Positions 11,425-22,034 of a DNA stretch of 49,216 bases are shown here, one piece after another. The stretch is from positions 227,165 through 276,380 of the forward strand of contig MNCI01005932.1 in assembly GCA_015680685.1 (NCBI GenBank), read 5' to 3'. The notes under the pieces are model-generated. The model saw only the letters and a program-made list of their open reading frames with translations, was not told the origin of the DNA and made no database searches. The first letter of the stretch is position 1. Each line of letters opens with the position of its first letter. Position numbers and translations under genes: made by a program. The DNA comes from Gnetum montanum. Taxonomy: Eukaryota > Streptophyta > Gnetopsida > Gnetales > Gnetaceae.

Positions 11425-12202
11425 TGATGAGCCACAATATCGCATACGCAATATTGCATCCCATCTTATTTTCTATAAATAAGAGGCATCTTTTCTTATT
11501 TAGGAAGTTAGACTTAGACCCTTATCTTAACTCTTGCAGTTTTACCATTCCAGAGTTAGAATAATTTCCATGTGCCTGCAGTAGGAGTCTTAAAGTGAAT
11601 GGATCTTTATTTGAGCAAATTGTACCTAAGCACACATTTGTGTACGACAATAAAGATGAACTTTATGATAAACATTGCAGCATATGGACTAAGCTAAATA
11701 GTAATTAATTATTATTAAATTTTTAAATGCTTTCTTAGTTAATTAATATCTCTCAACCTTTAACTCTCCTAGTTAAGTGCACTTAGTACGACTACTTCGA
11801 GCATGTGTGTAGTGCTTGGTAACCCAGTAATGATTAGCCTTTGGTAATCCCAGTAGTATTGCATTGGTTCAGGGTGTGTGTGGCAAGTGGGAATGGATAC
11901 TAGTGTTAGGAACAATTAGAACTTAGTTAGTGAATAGTTAATGAAAGTTTGTCACTTAGTTCTCTTCACCTTCCCCTATTAGCATAAGACATTAAAAAGA
12001 TAAAAGTTATAAAAATCATATACCTCAAGCTTACTTAACCATACAACCATGACAATACAAGTAAGTTTGGGAAGATAGTGATTGATTAACCTTAAGTGTT
12101 CCATTAAGGTGCATAAGCACTTAGTCCTTGGAGTTCAACCAGATCGCATGTGAAACACTTGTATTCGTATGGTTGAGTGTAGGGATACCTCATCACTCAT
12201 CA
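11425..12202 (+). repeat. 3' LTR of element 1
   Basis: A 778-bp LTR, TGATGAG to CTCATCA, colinear with 5173-5951 and visibly diverged at many sites, mostly transitions. The TATA box is at 11474-11481. Its GATATC box has decayed differently (ACAATATCGC, GCAATATTGC). The divergence between the LTR pair indicates an old insertion. Confidence 0.92.
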
Positions 12203-12873
12203 AATTTCAAAACCAAAACCAAAATGTTGTAGCTATACTTTTTTATAGTTTCTTGTCACTAGTGTTAAGGTTAGCCATAAAAATTGCCTTAATTTTTATT
12301 GTTTGGCCAAGGTAAGAAATCCTAAGCCTTCTACTCTTTTTCCCCTTGATATGACATTGTTTAAATGTCAATGTAACATGGACCTTACTATTGTAGATAG
12401 AGAATAATGCAATGATGCATTAGTGTTTCTTTAAAATCAATTGGTGAACTTTCTCCATGCTAGCTCCATCAAAACTATTGAATGGCTCACCATGACAAGT
12501 CTCATGATGGCTTGAGAAAATACAAAACATTAGTAATTATAAATTTAAATCTATACCATAGGTAGTAGAGAAACATAAAAAATTCCATTTTCAATTGCAA
12601 TTTTCAATGAGTCCTAGGTCACATAAGTTATTATCAATAATGGGCTACTTGAATATTATTTACCAAGATTGATCTACCTTATTGAACATTAGTTACCAAG
12701 CTATGAATTCCCTACCAAAATAGGGATCTAAATACACTATCAAAAATTCATAAAATTCCTAAATATCAAATCATATCCTAATGAATTTTAGTTTTGGTTT
12801 CTCCTTATTTCTTCTCCAAATTGATAGGTTAAAAATTTATGCATAGAAATCTAATAACCAAAAAAATCCTTGT
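12203..12873. other. Spacer between elements 1 and 2, nothing recognised
   Basis: AT-rich DNA with no repeat boundary, domain or RNA gene that I can see. It is probably the older sequence into which elements 1 and 2 inserted. Confidence 0.4.
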
Positions 12874-13750
12874 TGATGAGTGGCGAGGTACCCCTACACT
12901 CAACCATACGAATACGAGCATTACACACGCGATCCAGTCAAACTCCATAGACTAAGTGCCTACACACCTTATGGAACACTTAAGGTTAATCATTCGTTGT
13001 CTTCCCAGACTTACTTGTATTTATCACGGTTGTATGGTTAAGTAAGTTTGAGGTATGTGATTTTTATGTCTTTTATGTTTTATCGCCTATGCTAATGAGA
13101 GAGAGGGTGAAGAGATTAATTAACTAACTTTAACTAAGTAACTAAGCCTTAATTAACCTAGCATCAGTATCCATTCCCACTTACCATTCACACCCTGAAC
13201 CAATGCAACCTTGATTACCAAATGCTATTCATTACTGGGATCACCAAGCGTAACGCACATGCTCGAAGTGGTCGTACTGAATGCACTTAACTATGGGAGA
13301 AGGGTTGAGAGAGATTTAATTAACTAATAAAGCATTTAAATGATAAATAATAAATAACAGTAATTAAAATCCTAATTAGCTTAGTCCATGCATTGCAAGG
13401 TTTATCCAAGAAGTTTGTCTTTATTTTTGTACACAAACTTGTGTTCAGGTACAATATTTTCTCGAATAAAGATCCGTTCACTTTGGAGCTCCTACTGCGG
13501 GCACATGGAAATTATTCTATCTATGGAGAGGTAAAACTGCCAAAGTTTCACTACATTTTAGGCCTAAAATTTGAAACAAGGGAGAATCACCTCTTATTTA
13601 TAGGTTTGATGATGCACTGCGATATCACATACACGATATCACAGGGGAAGATGCGATATCGCATACATGATATCACGAGGGATGTGATATCATAGCCGAC
13701 ATGATATCATGTAGGAAATATCATGGCCCATGCAATATTGCGTCCCATCA
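12874..13750 (-). repeat. 3' LTR of element 2, expanded GATATC array
   Basis: An 877-bp LTR running TGATGAG to CCCATCA on the plus strand; the outer end reads TGATGAGTGGCGAGGTACCC. On the element's own strand U3 is the right-hand end, and the GATATC dyads there (about 13618-13745) are present six or seven times instead of two. Outside this array it aligns with the other family LTRs. Confidence 0.88.
13618..13745 (-). repeat. Expanded GATATC dyad array in U3
   Basis: Successive units include GCGATATCAC, ACGATATCAC, GCGATATCGC, ATGATATCAC, GTGATATCAT, ATGATATCAT and GCAATATTGC, with short spacers of varying length. All can be read as decayed CGCGATATCGCG. The copy number differs between LTRs, which suggests expansion by slippage or recombination. 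Confidence 0.7.
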
Positions 13751-13766
13751 TACCCCCATGACTGAA
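13751..13766 (-). other. Polypurine tract of element 2
   Basis: On the minus strand this reads ATTCAGTCATGGGGGTA and abuts the LTR. The first 15 bases are identical to the internal copy at 15625-15640. Confidence 0.75.
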
Positions 13767-15586
13767 TAGAAACTCATCCTCGAGTGCCTTCCAAAATATT
13801 GGGACGGTATGGGATTATTGACTCAAATGGAACTAATGGTGAATGGGATGACATGTGAACAAATCATCATTACAGAATAAGACAAAATTGGTGTTCACGA
13901 CAACAAGAGTGAACATCTTATACATTTAACATCAGGCCTTATTTGGTAGCCGAGAGAGAGGAGAGAAAAGAGAAGAAGTTTGCTGCTACCAATGCCAAGG
14001 TTACGCCTTTCATTGTCTATCCATAAGCACGCCATCCATCTCATTCCTTGCATAGCAGCTTCAGCACCGATCCATTCCATGTGTTCCTTCAAGATCCAAT
14101 CTGTTGTTGTATGATTACCATCTGCACACACAACGTGGTCTTATATTAGCAAGGGTAAATGAATCATAGTGAAATTGATACCTTGCTTCGATGAAAGGTC
14201 CATTGGCTGAGTTTTGGTATGGATGATATGGATCTGGAGATATCATAGTGGCTATCGAAGGTGTAGGGGTTAGGAGAAAATTGAAAAAATTTGGGTCTAG
14301 ACCCCCATGACTAAGAGCAAACCTCCAATAGTGATAGAATGGAGAAAGTAAAAGAACAAGAAAGATGGAGAAAAAGAGACAACTATAACATCGATGAAAT
14401 GGATGTGAAGATGAAAATGAACAAAATAGAGTGGATTGCAAAAATGTTAAGGGAAATAGTTTAACTAGTGCATCAAATAGGAATGCCAATGGGTCCTCCC
14501 CAAAGTAGGCTCATGTCCTTAATGCCCTAACAAACCCACATTCAAAGAGTTTGTAGGCTCTAGGAATGTCATTTGGAACTAGAGTTAAAGTCTTAACTGC
14601 AAGAATTTACCAAAAAGAAAACAATGCATCAACCAAAATATACACTAATGATACAACTGACAATGAGGTGAACAATGGAGAGAAGGATGGAGGGAAGAGA
14701 ATGAATGGAATCCCAAGAACAAGGTGGTGTACGGCCCCTTGTGTAGTTAATGATTAATGTAACTTAGTAGATCCCATTCCAAGTCCAACCTCAAACAAAC
14801 CACATCCAGTGACTTCGCATTAATTCATTTGGCCAATCCATCCCATTGAAGTAACAAGAATGCCTTCCCAAGGGCCACCACCATTCCGACAAAGCAAAGG
14901 ATGAGATAGGAAGCGAGGAAGGGCCTTAGTTAGAGGGAAGATTTTTATTTTGAGTTCCATAACTAGTGCTTGCAGCCGAAATGATTATTTTGTCTAAGGG
15001 GTGTGCTTTGAATTCTCACTTTTTTTTTGTTTTATGTGTTTATGCGTGAGAACCACACCATGCAAATACTTTTTTATTTTTATTAGCTCAGCTTCCCGAT
15101 AATTGGGTAACATCGAAATGGTAAGAAAAATCAAGAAGAAAACATCCAAGCACCCAAGAGAATGGCCAACACAAATGCATCAAGTTCCCTTGAAGTCACA
15201 ACCTTTTGAATCCTTAGTCCTTCCATAGTTTGGAAAATGCCAAGTCACCAATTCGTTATAGTTCTTATTAGAAAGGGACTGTACATTTTCAAGCCAAGAG
15301 AGACCATAGAAATTTGTGGATGTATGGATGAAGTGGACTCATTACTTATCATATCAAAAGAACCATACCTTAGTATCAACATCATAACTTAAAGGTAAAA
15401 ACAAAACATTAGCAACCAATAGAAAAATAGTTCATACCATCATTAAGAACACTTATTGGGTGACAAACTTATAAGATGGATAACACACACAAGAAATGGA
15501 AAAGTATGAACAATGTTGTAAAAAAAGAACAAGAAAAGTTAAAGAGATTTTTAAAACAAAAACGTGTAAAACAAAAACTTAAAAAG
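13767..15586 (-). other. 3' internal region without convincing gene (element 2)
   Basis: Homologous to 9588-11406 of element 1. The 124-residue hydrophobic frame at 14115-14489 is in a different frame from the hydrophobic frames of element 1 and of the copy at 20819-21058, which argues against a conserved protein. Confidence 0.6.
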
Positions 15587-18500
15587 AACTAAGGGCCTCA
15601 AATGATCAGCATAGGTGACCATCTCCCCCATGACTGAATTGAAAGGGAGAGATCCAAAATAATGAGCCCCTATTTGAATTTCTTAGAAGTGCCCAACTCC
15701 TCCCAATTGGTGTTCTTAAGTTAAGGGTTGGAAGTCGGTGACACTCATACTCCAATGTATCTATGCCTTCGTTGTGGGCATGAGTTGTTCCCCCAGTTTG
15801 TTCCAGGCATGTTGGTGGGATGCTTTCTTGATCAGCTGTCAACCACTGGGTGTTCTCTTGTTGTGTGGTTGCTACATACAAGCACCTTTGTATGTTGTCC
15901 TCTAGTGCACACTCTTTACATGTAGGAGATGCTGAGGATTCCTCCATTTCATCACCCTCTGAGTTACTGTATGTGATACATGGAACTTTCTTCTTCTTGA
16001 TCTTTCCATAAATGTTTACCTTAGATATTTTCAAGGAAAGATCACGGATTCCTAGGCATGTGTCTATTGTACTTAGCCATGCCCTTCCCATTATAATTAG
16101 TAAGTCCCCTTTATTGTTGTTAACTTATATCACTAGGAAATCAGTTGGGTATGACCAACCACACACAGTGGTAATGATGTCCTCCACCAATCCCAAGGGA
16201 ATGGTGATGGATTGGTCAGCCAGCTATAGTTGAATATTGATCTTCTTGAGTGGAGGTAGGTTTCAGGCTTGATACATTTCTTGTAAGATTAAGTTGACTC
16301 TGGAACATGAGTAAAGAAGAGCCTTATAAGGTTCATTCCCAGTGACTTGGAGGTAGATTAAGGGACTTCCAAGGTCAGAGAGTTTCCTGGGAAGGTGGCC
16401 TACCTTGATCCAGTCGATAATGGTATGTGTTAACATAACCGTATACGTTAAGCCCTATTGTTGGTTTGAAGGGAGCTTTGAAGCCTTGTGTGTTGGAGGT
16501 GCGTGCACTAACTCAACCGCTTGTGGCTGTGAGAGCTTGTTTGGGATTTTGGTTCTAAAGAAAGGTCTTCTCTTTTTATGATTTTCAGAACCAGTAGTGG
16601 GTTGAAGGTTTACCGCTCTCGTAGCATTACGTTGCTGCAGTTGAGTGGGGAGTTCCCCTTGCATTGTTGGAGTGAGAGGTAGTGGAACTATTGGCGTAAG
16701 AGTGGTGGATGGATTCAGATGATGGTATGCATATGGTGTGTCTTCCGTAGGAGAAGGAGTCCTAAATACTCCCAAACTTGGTAGTGACGTTGTGGGGTTG
16801 CGTGACCCATAGAGTCACTTAGAGAAACCAGCTATTGCATGTAGTAGCCATATGGGTCTGGTTTCCAGTAAGGGTATTGTTGCCTAGGTAGTGGCATCTC
16901 CCATGATTGTGGTTGTCGCCACTACTGGTGTTTCCTGATAGGTTGTGGCAGAGTTCCACTTGGATAATGCGTTAATGGTTGGTGGAACTACCTTGGGTTA
17001 CCTTGGGAATAAGGTAACCTTTGGGGTGCTTGCCATCTGTTAAGTCTTGGGTTGAGCGCATACACCCCAGACTCTTATAGATGTGAGATTATTGGGCAAC
17101 ATCCCTTAGGATGATCATATTGGCAAATTTCACATCCACTGTCATTGTCTATGTCAGAATCCACAACTTCATCGGTGATAGTCTTTTTTCCCTTACCCTC
17201 ATCATGTGCATGACCTAAATCTCTCCGCTTTTTCTTGTCATGGTGACTACTTCATTCCTCCTTAGACTCCTCTATGATTTTCAGGATAGTTTCAATTTTA
17301 CTATCTAAGGAGCTCCATATTTCATCTACCTTAGTCGATACTTCTATTGTTAATTTCTAAAGCAACAAGGTTTTTCTATTCACCAACTCTTCGAGTGGTG
17401 ACTCATCCTCTTCAATGCAGAATCTCACTGCCCTCTTTCGGAGGGAAGGATCACGGTTATACTCTTCCACGCTTTCTCTTTTCTGTAGCTCCCCTTCTTC
17501 TTTAGCTACTTGCTCCAACAATATACGAATTTCATGGGATCTAAGTTCAGATAATCTCCCTTGGGCATATGTCCCAAGGGTTCTCCTAGTCTCGTGTGGA
17601 GTTGATCCCATTGTGAGTAACCATGACCCATGCAATGATGTAGCAATGCATAATATCAGTCCATGGCAGCATCCAAGGATTCGTGATTACCCTGCTTCCG
17701 TCCTTGGATCTGCTTACGTAAGTTGGACACTTTGGAGTATGTTTGGTATTTATCGTTAAATAATTCTAGCATTATACTCCACCTCCTAATGGTTTCCAGT
17801 TCTAAAGATTGGTACCAACTCTCTACTTCTTTTATGAGTGTCATAGGGAAAAAATTTAACTTCTGCCACTAGTTTTCTATGTTCTGCAAGGCATAGGCAT
17901 CATGGAATGCCTATAAGTAGTTCTGTGGATTAGCATTGTATCCCCCCTCAAATCATGGGATATTTTTCATGTCTAGTCTCTTGATCCGACTGTCTTTTTG
18001 ATGCCTTATAGGTATCCTCATAGCCTCCATAATATCTAACATACTTCAGGTGGCAAGTAGGGGTTCATCATGAGCATCTCTCTCATGACATCTATGATGC
18101 CTATGTGGTTCCCTACGTTTCCTTCTACCATGCCTAAACTCTCTAGACTGCCCTCGTCCTCTCTCTTGACTCTCTCGTTGAGGTCTCTCATCTCACTTAC
18201 CCTTATCCTCACCATTGTGCTCTTTGTAAGTATGTCCTGATGTGGAAGGAGAGGGTGAATGATGTGATGAAGGGGAAGAAGAAGGGGAACCATTTCCATG
18301 ACAATGTTTCTTACCTTCTCTTCTGTGGCTATGGCCCTGATCGTGATGATGATCTGAATGCCTGTCCTTGTCATGTATTCTTGTTCCTCAGTGAACACTT
18401 GGTGTTCATGGGGATCAAAACCAGGGTTGTATATCATGGAGCGCAAGTTCTGATACCCCACCTCCTCACTATGGTTAGGAGGGGGAACATCATCTTGTGG

Positions 18501-18840
18501 AGAACCTATTGAGATAGGTTCACCACCCTTAACTTCTCTTATGATGGGCAAAGCATTACGGGGGCCTTTGCCCTTCAACGATGTGTGGCAACTCTCCTAC
18601 CACAAGTCCCGTTGACGTTGCACTTCTGTGGGATGGAAGTCCCTTGTGTTATAATCTTCTGCAATGTATTCAACATATAGCTACTTCATGTCTATTTGTG
18701 CAAGTGCACAAAGGAGCATGTTAGGGACTGCACGATCTGGGGGTAACACTATGTTACCTTGCAAATCATGCCGACACAGTTATTCATCCTAATGAAGGAT
18801 AAAAGTAAAGTTGGGTATATACTCATTAGGATGAATATAT
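15587..18840 (-). pseudogene. gag-pro: Gag-protease polyprotein, decayed and 5'-truncated (element 2)
   Basis: Read right to left: the gag N-terminus is cut at 18840. A His/Asp/Arg-rich and Ser/Pro-rich region follows (18190-18420), then the gag core (about 17360-17990, with VESWYQSLELET and LFNDKYQTYSKV), the atypical zinc knuckle (17099-17134), a Pro/Gln-rich linker (16455-17040) and the protease (about 15970-16450). A C-terminal extension of unknown type (15606-15960, with CLYVATTQQENTQWL) completes it. The protease active site reads LLYSCSRVNL, so the catalytic Asp is gone. A one-base loss in the final T-run moves the element 1 stop out of frame. The open 180-residue frame at 18036-18578 follows the right frame at first and then a shifted one. 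Fewer stops than element 1, but not functional. Confidence 0.8.
15625..15640 (-). other. Internal PPT-like motif (element 2)
   Basis: CCCCCATGACTGAATT on the plus strand. Fifteen bases are identical to the true PPT of the same element at 13751-13766. It overlaps the end of the gag-pro frame, as in element 1. Confidence 0.55.
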
Positions 18841-19263
18841 AATCATTACTAGGTTACCAAGCACTACACGCATGCTCAAAGTGGTCGTGCTAAGTCTATT
18901 TAACTAAGGGGGTTGAAGGTTCAGAGAGATATTAATTAACTAGAAAAGCATTAAATAATAATTAATTAATAATTAGCTTAATCTGTATGCTGCAAGGTTT
19001 ATCATAAAGTTCATCTTTATTGTCATACACAAAATTGTGCTTAGGTACAAATTGCTCAAATAAAGATCCGTTTACTCTATGACTCCTACTGTGGGCACAC
19101 AAAAATAATTCTAACTCTAGAATGACTAAATTGCAAGAATCTAGCTAAGGGTCTAAGTCTCACTATGTGGAACCAAGGGCACTTCCTCTTATTTATAGAA
19201 GATGAGACAAGATGATATCACATGGTGGATGTGATATCGTGTACGTGATATCGCGGCTCATCA
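18841..19263 (-). repeat. 3' LTR of X, outer part deleted
   Basis: Matches the inner part of 24213-25019, starting around the motif ATCATTAC and ending GGCTCATCA. Roughly 370 bp of the outer end is missing, because the sequence joins directly to the gag of element 2. The U3 dyads here include GTGATATCGT and GTGATATCGC. Confidence 0.8.
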
Positions 19264-19565
19264 TACCCCCATAACTAAATGAAAACTCGTCCTTGAGTTC
19301 CTTACAAAATATTGGGAAGGTATGGGATTATTGAATTGAATGACACTAATGGTGAATGGGATGATGTGTGAATGGATCAATCATTACAATACATAACAAT
19401 ATTAGTGTTCATGACTATAAGAATGAACAATATTAGTGTTCATGTATACACAATTGACATCCAACCTTGTTTGGCAACTGAGAGAGAAGAGAGAGAGAGA
19501 GAAAAGAAGAAGACATGTTGCTTCTGATGCTAAGATTGTACCTTTCGTTATCCATCTATAATCGT
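19264..19565 (-). other. PPT and 3' internal fragment of X
   Basis: Begins with the PPT (TACCCCCATAACTAAATG on the plus strand) and aligns with 20351-20650. It contains a 31-bp-period duplication of AACAATATTAGTGTTCATG at 19395 and 19426. It stops at ATCGT (19561-19565), where the next LTR starts; this is the inferred insertion site of the embedded copy. Confidence 0.7.
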
Positions 19566-20350
19566 TGATGAGTTGTGAGGTACCCCTACACTCAACCATA
19601 CAAATATGAGCATTTCACGCAATGATCCAGTTGAACTCCAAGGACTAAGTGCTTACGGACCTTAATGGAACACTTAAGCATAATCAATCACTATCTTCCC
19701 AAACTTACTTGTATTGTCATGGTTGTATGGTTAAGTAAGCTTGAGGTATATGATTTTTATAACTTTTATCTTTTTAATGTCTTATGCTAATAGGGAAAGG
19801 TGAAGAGAACTAAGTGACTAACTTTCATTAATTATTCACTAACTAAGTTCTAATTGTTCTTAACACCAGTATCCATTCCCACTTTCCGCACACATCCTGA
19901 ACTAGTGCAACACTATTGGGATTACCAAATGCTAATCATTACTGGGTTACCAAGCATTACGCACATGCTTAAAGCAGTTGTACTGAGTGTACTTAACTAG
20001 GAGAGTCAAGGGTTGAGAGAGATTAATTAACTAGGAAAGCATTTAAACATTCAACAATAATTAATTACTATTTAGCTTAGTCCATATGCTACAAGGTTTA
20101 TCATAAATTTTGTCTTTATTACCGTACACAAATGTGTGCTTAGGTACAATTTTCTTGAATAAAGATCCATTCACTTTAAGACTCCTACTGCGGGCACAAG
20201 GGAATTATTCTAACTCTGGAATGGTAAAACTGCAAGAGTTTAGCTAAGGTTCTAAGTCTAAGTGCCTGAAACAAGGAAACCCAGATCTTATTTATAGAAA
20301 CTGAGATAGGCCGTGATATCGTGGGGTGGATGCGATATTGTGGCTCATCA
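19566..20350 (-). repeat. Embedded LTR, element-1 subfamily
   Basis: A complete 785-bp LTR, TGATGAG to CTCATCA on the plus strand. Internal markers (AGGAGAGTCAAGGGTTGAGAG, GCATTTAAACATTC) place it with the LTRs of element 1 and not with X's own LTRs. It has only a short GATATC region (GTGATATCGT, GCGATATTGT). Confidence 0.85.
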
Positions 20351-21625
20351 TACCCCCATGACTGAATGAAAACTCATCCTCGAGTTCCTTACAAAATATT
20401 GGGAAGGTATGGGATTATTGACTTGAATGACACTAGTGGTGAATGGGATGACATGTGAATGGATCATCATTACAATATATGGAAATATTAGTGTTCATGA
20501 CCACAAGAGTGAACACTATTACACATTTGACATCAGGCCTTATTTGGCAGCTAAGAGAGAAGAGAGAGAGAGAGAAGAAGAAAAAGAAGATGTGTTACTG
20601 CCGATGCCAAAATTGCACCTTCCATTGTCCATCCATAATCGTGCCATCAATCTTGTTCCTTGCATGACTGTTCTAGCACCAGTCCATCCTATGTGTTTCC
20701 TCCAGTTCCAGTCCATTGTTGTATGATTGCCATCTGTACACACAACACAGTCTCATATTAACAAGGATAACTAAATCACAATGCTGTTGATACCTTGGCT
20801 CGGTGTATAGTCCATTGGCTAAGTTGTGATATGGCCAATACGGATTCTGGAGATATAACACTGGTGACTACCCAAGGTGTAGGGGTTAGGAGAAAATTGA
20901 AAAAATTGGACCAAGACCCCCATGACTAAGAGCAAGCCTCTAGTAGCGATAGAATGGAAAAATAGAAGGAATAAGAAAGATGGAGAAAAAGAAACAACTG
21001 CAATGTTGATAAAATGGATGTCAAAGGTGGAAATGAACAAAATAAATGTTAATTGCAAAACTTTTTAAGGGGAAGAAGTTAACTGATGCACCAAATAGGA
21101 ATGCTAGTGGGTCCTCCCCAAAGTAGGCTCATGCCCTTAATGCCCTGACAATCCCACATTCAAAGAGTCCATAGGCTCTGGAAATGTCCTTTGGAAGCAA
21201 GAGTTAAAGTCCTAACAACAAGAATTTACCAAAAAGAAAACAATGTATCAACCAAAATATAGACTACTAATACAACCGACAATGAGGTGGAAAAATGAAG
21301 AAAGAATGATGAGGAGAAGAGAATGGAATGGAGTTCCAAGAACAAGATGGCGTATAGCCCCTTGTGTATTTATAGTTAATGTGACTTAGTAGATCTCATT
21401 CCAAATCCAGCCTCAATCAATCCACATTTAGTGACTTCACATTAATACACTTGGCCAATCCATCCACTTGAAGTATCAAGAATGCTTTTGCCAAAGAGTC
21501 ACCACCATTTCGAGGAAATGAGAAAAGGAAATGTAGGAAGTGAGAGAGGGCCTTAGTTAGAGGAAACATATTTGTTTAGTTCCATAACCAGTGCTTGTAG
21601 CCTAGAGGGTTATTTTGTCTAAGGG
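20351..21625 (-). other. PPT and 3' internal region of the embedded copy
   Basis: Starts with the PPT TACCCCCATGACTGAATG (plus strand) and is homologous to 9588-11424 of element 1, read backwards. TATAAATA on the minus strand at 21367-21374 may be an internal TATA box. No RT, RNase H or integrase motif is seen. The right end is lost in the gap. Confidence 0.65.
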
Positions 21626-21784
21626 NNNNNNNNNNNNNNNNNNNNNNNNNNNNNNNNNNNNNNNNNNNNNNNNNNNNNNNNNNNNNNNNNNNNNNNNNNN
21701 NNNNNNNNNNNNNNNNNNNNNNNNNNNNNNNNNNNNNNNNNNNNNNNNNNNNNNNNNNNNNNNNNNNNNNNNNNNNNNNNNNNN
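21626..21784. other. Assembly gap (N run)
   Basis: 159 undetermined bases. By comparison with element 2, the missing sequence lies in the 3' internal region; it need not be a true 159 bp. Confidence 0.99.
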
Positions 21785-22019
21785 AGCAATCAATAGAATA
21801 CAGTTCATACCACCATCATGAGCACTTATTAGGTGAAGAATCTAACAGAACAAAACCAACAAAAAAAGATAAAAACAAAAAGAAAAAGCAAAAAAAAAAA
21901 AAAAAAATAGTCACACAAAGAAATGAGAAAGTATAACGATGTTGCAAAATAAAAAGTTGTAAAATTAAAGAGAATGAAAAATATTTATTAATCCTACTTG
22001 TTATTAGAATAAGGGATAT
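21785..22019 (-). other. 3' internal region continued, with A-run
   Basis: Homologous to element 2 near 15400-15590 and carries a long A-run around 21891-21907. The switch from the embedded copy back to X lies somewhere between 20351 and 22020. Confidence 0.5.
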
Positions 22020-22034
22020 CCCCCATAACTAAAT
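22020..22034 (-). other. Internal PPT-like motif (X)
   Basis: CCCCCATAACTAAAT on the plus strand. It is identical to the PPT variant of X (19266-19280) and differs from the embedded copy's PPT (CCCCCATGACTGAAT) at the two positions that separate the subfamilies. It therefore assigns this part of the sequence to X. Confidence 0.55.

Larger units (their letters stand above)
5173..12202 (+). mobile_element. Element 1: gag-pro LTR retrotransposon, TGATGAG family, no RT or integrase
   Basis: A near-complete element on the plus strand: 5' LTR, tRNA-Asp primer site, gag-pro reading frame, internal PPT-like motif, about 1.8 kb without a convincing gene, PPT and 3' LTR. The primer site and the gag and protease type fit the Tat/Athila side of Ty3/gypsy. 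No reverse transcriptase, RNase H or integrase motif appears between the protease and the 3' LTR, so the element must have relied on enzymes from a relative such as the one at 40257-49175. Flanks are AGTTC on the left and AATTT on the right. They differ by two transitions, so a decayed target duplication is possible but not shown. Confidence 0.88.
12874..18840 (-). mobile_element. Element 2: gag-pro LTR retrotransposon, 5' end deleted
   Basis: A minus-strand member of the TGATGAG family, read leftward from gag to the 3' LTR. It has a 3' LTR (12874-13750), PPT, 3' internal region, internal PPT-like motif, protease and gag. At 18840 the frame is cut inside the gag N-terminus (homologous to element 1 near 6225) and the sequence jumps directly into the interior of another LTR. 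The primer site and 5' LTR are missing. The LTR is a distinct subfamily, 877 bp because its GATATC array is expanded. Confidence 0.82.

Noticed and set aside
5168-12207. AGTTC and AATTT as the target duplication of element 1
   Set aside because: Only three of five bases agree. Both differences are transitions, so it remains possible, but I do not claim it.
18036-18578. 180-residue open frame as an intact protein
   Set aside because: Comparison with element 1 shows that only the first part follows the gag frame. The rest is a +1 frame over the His/Arg/Ser-rich domain.
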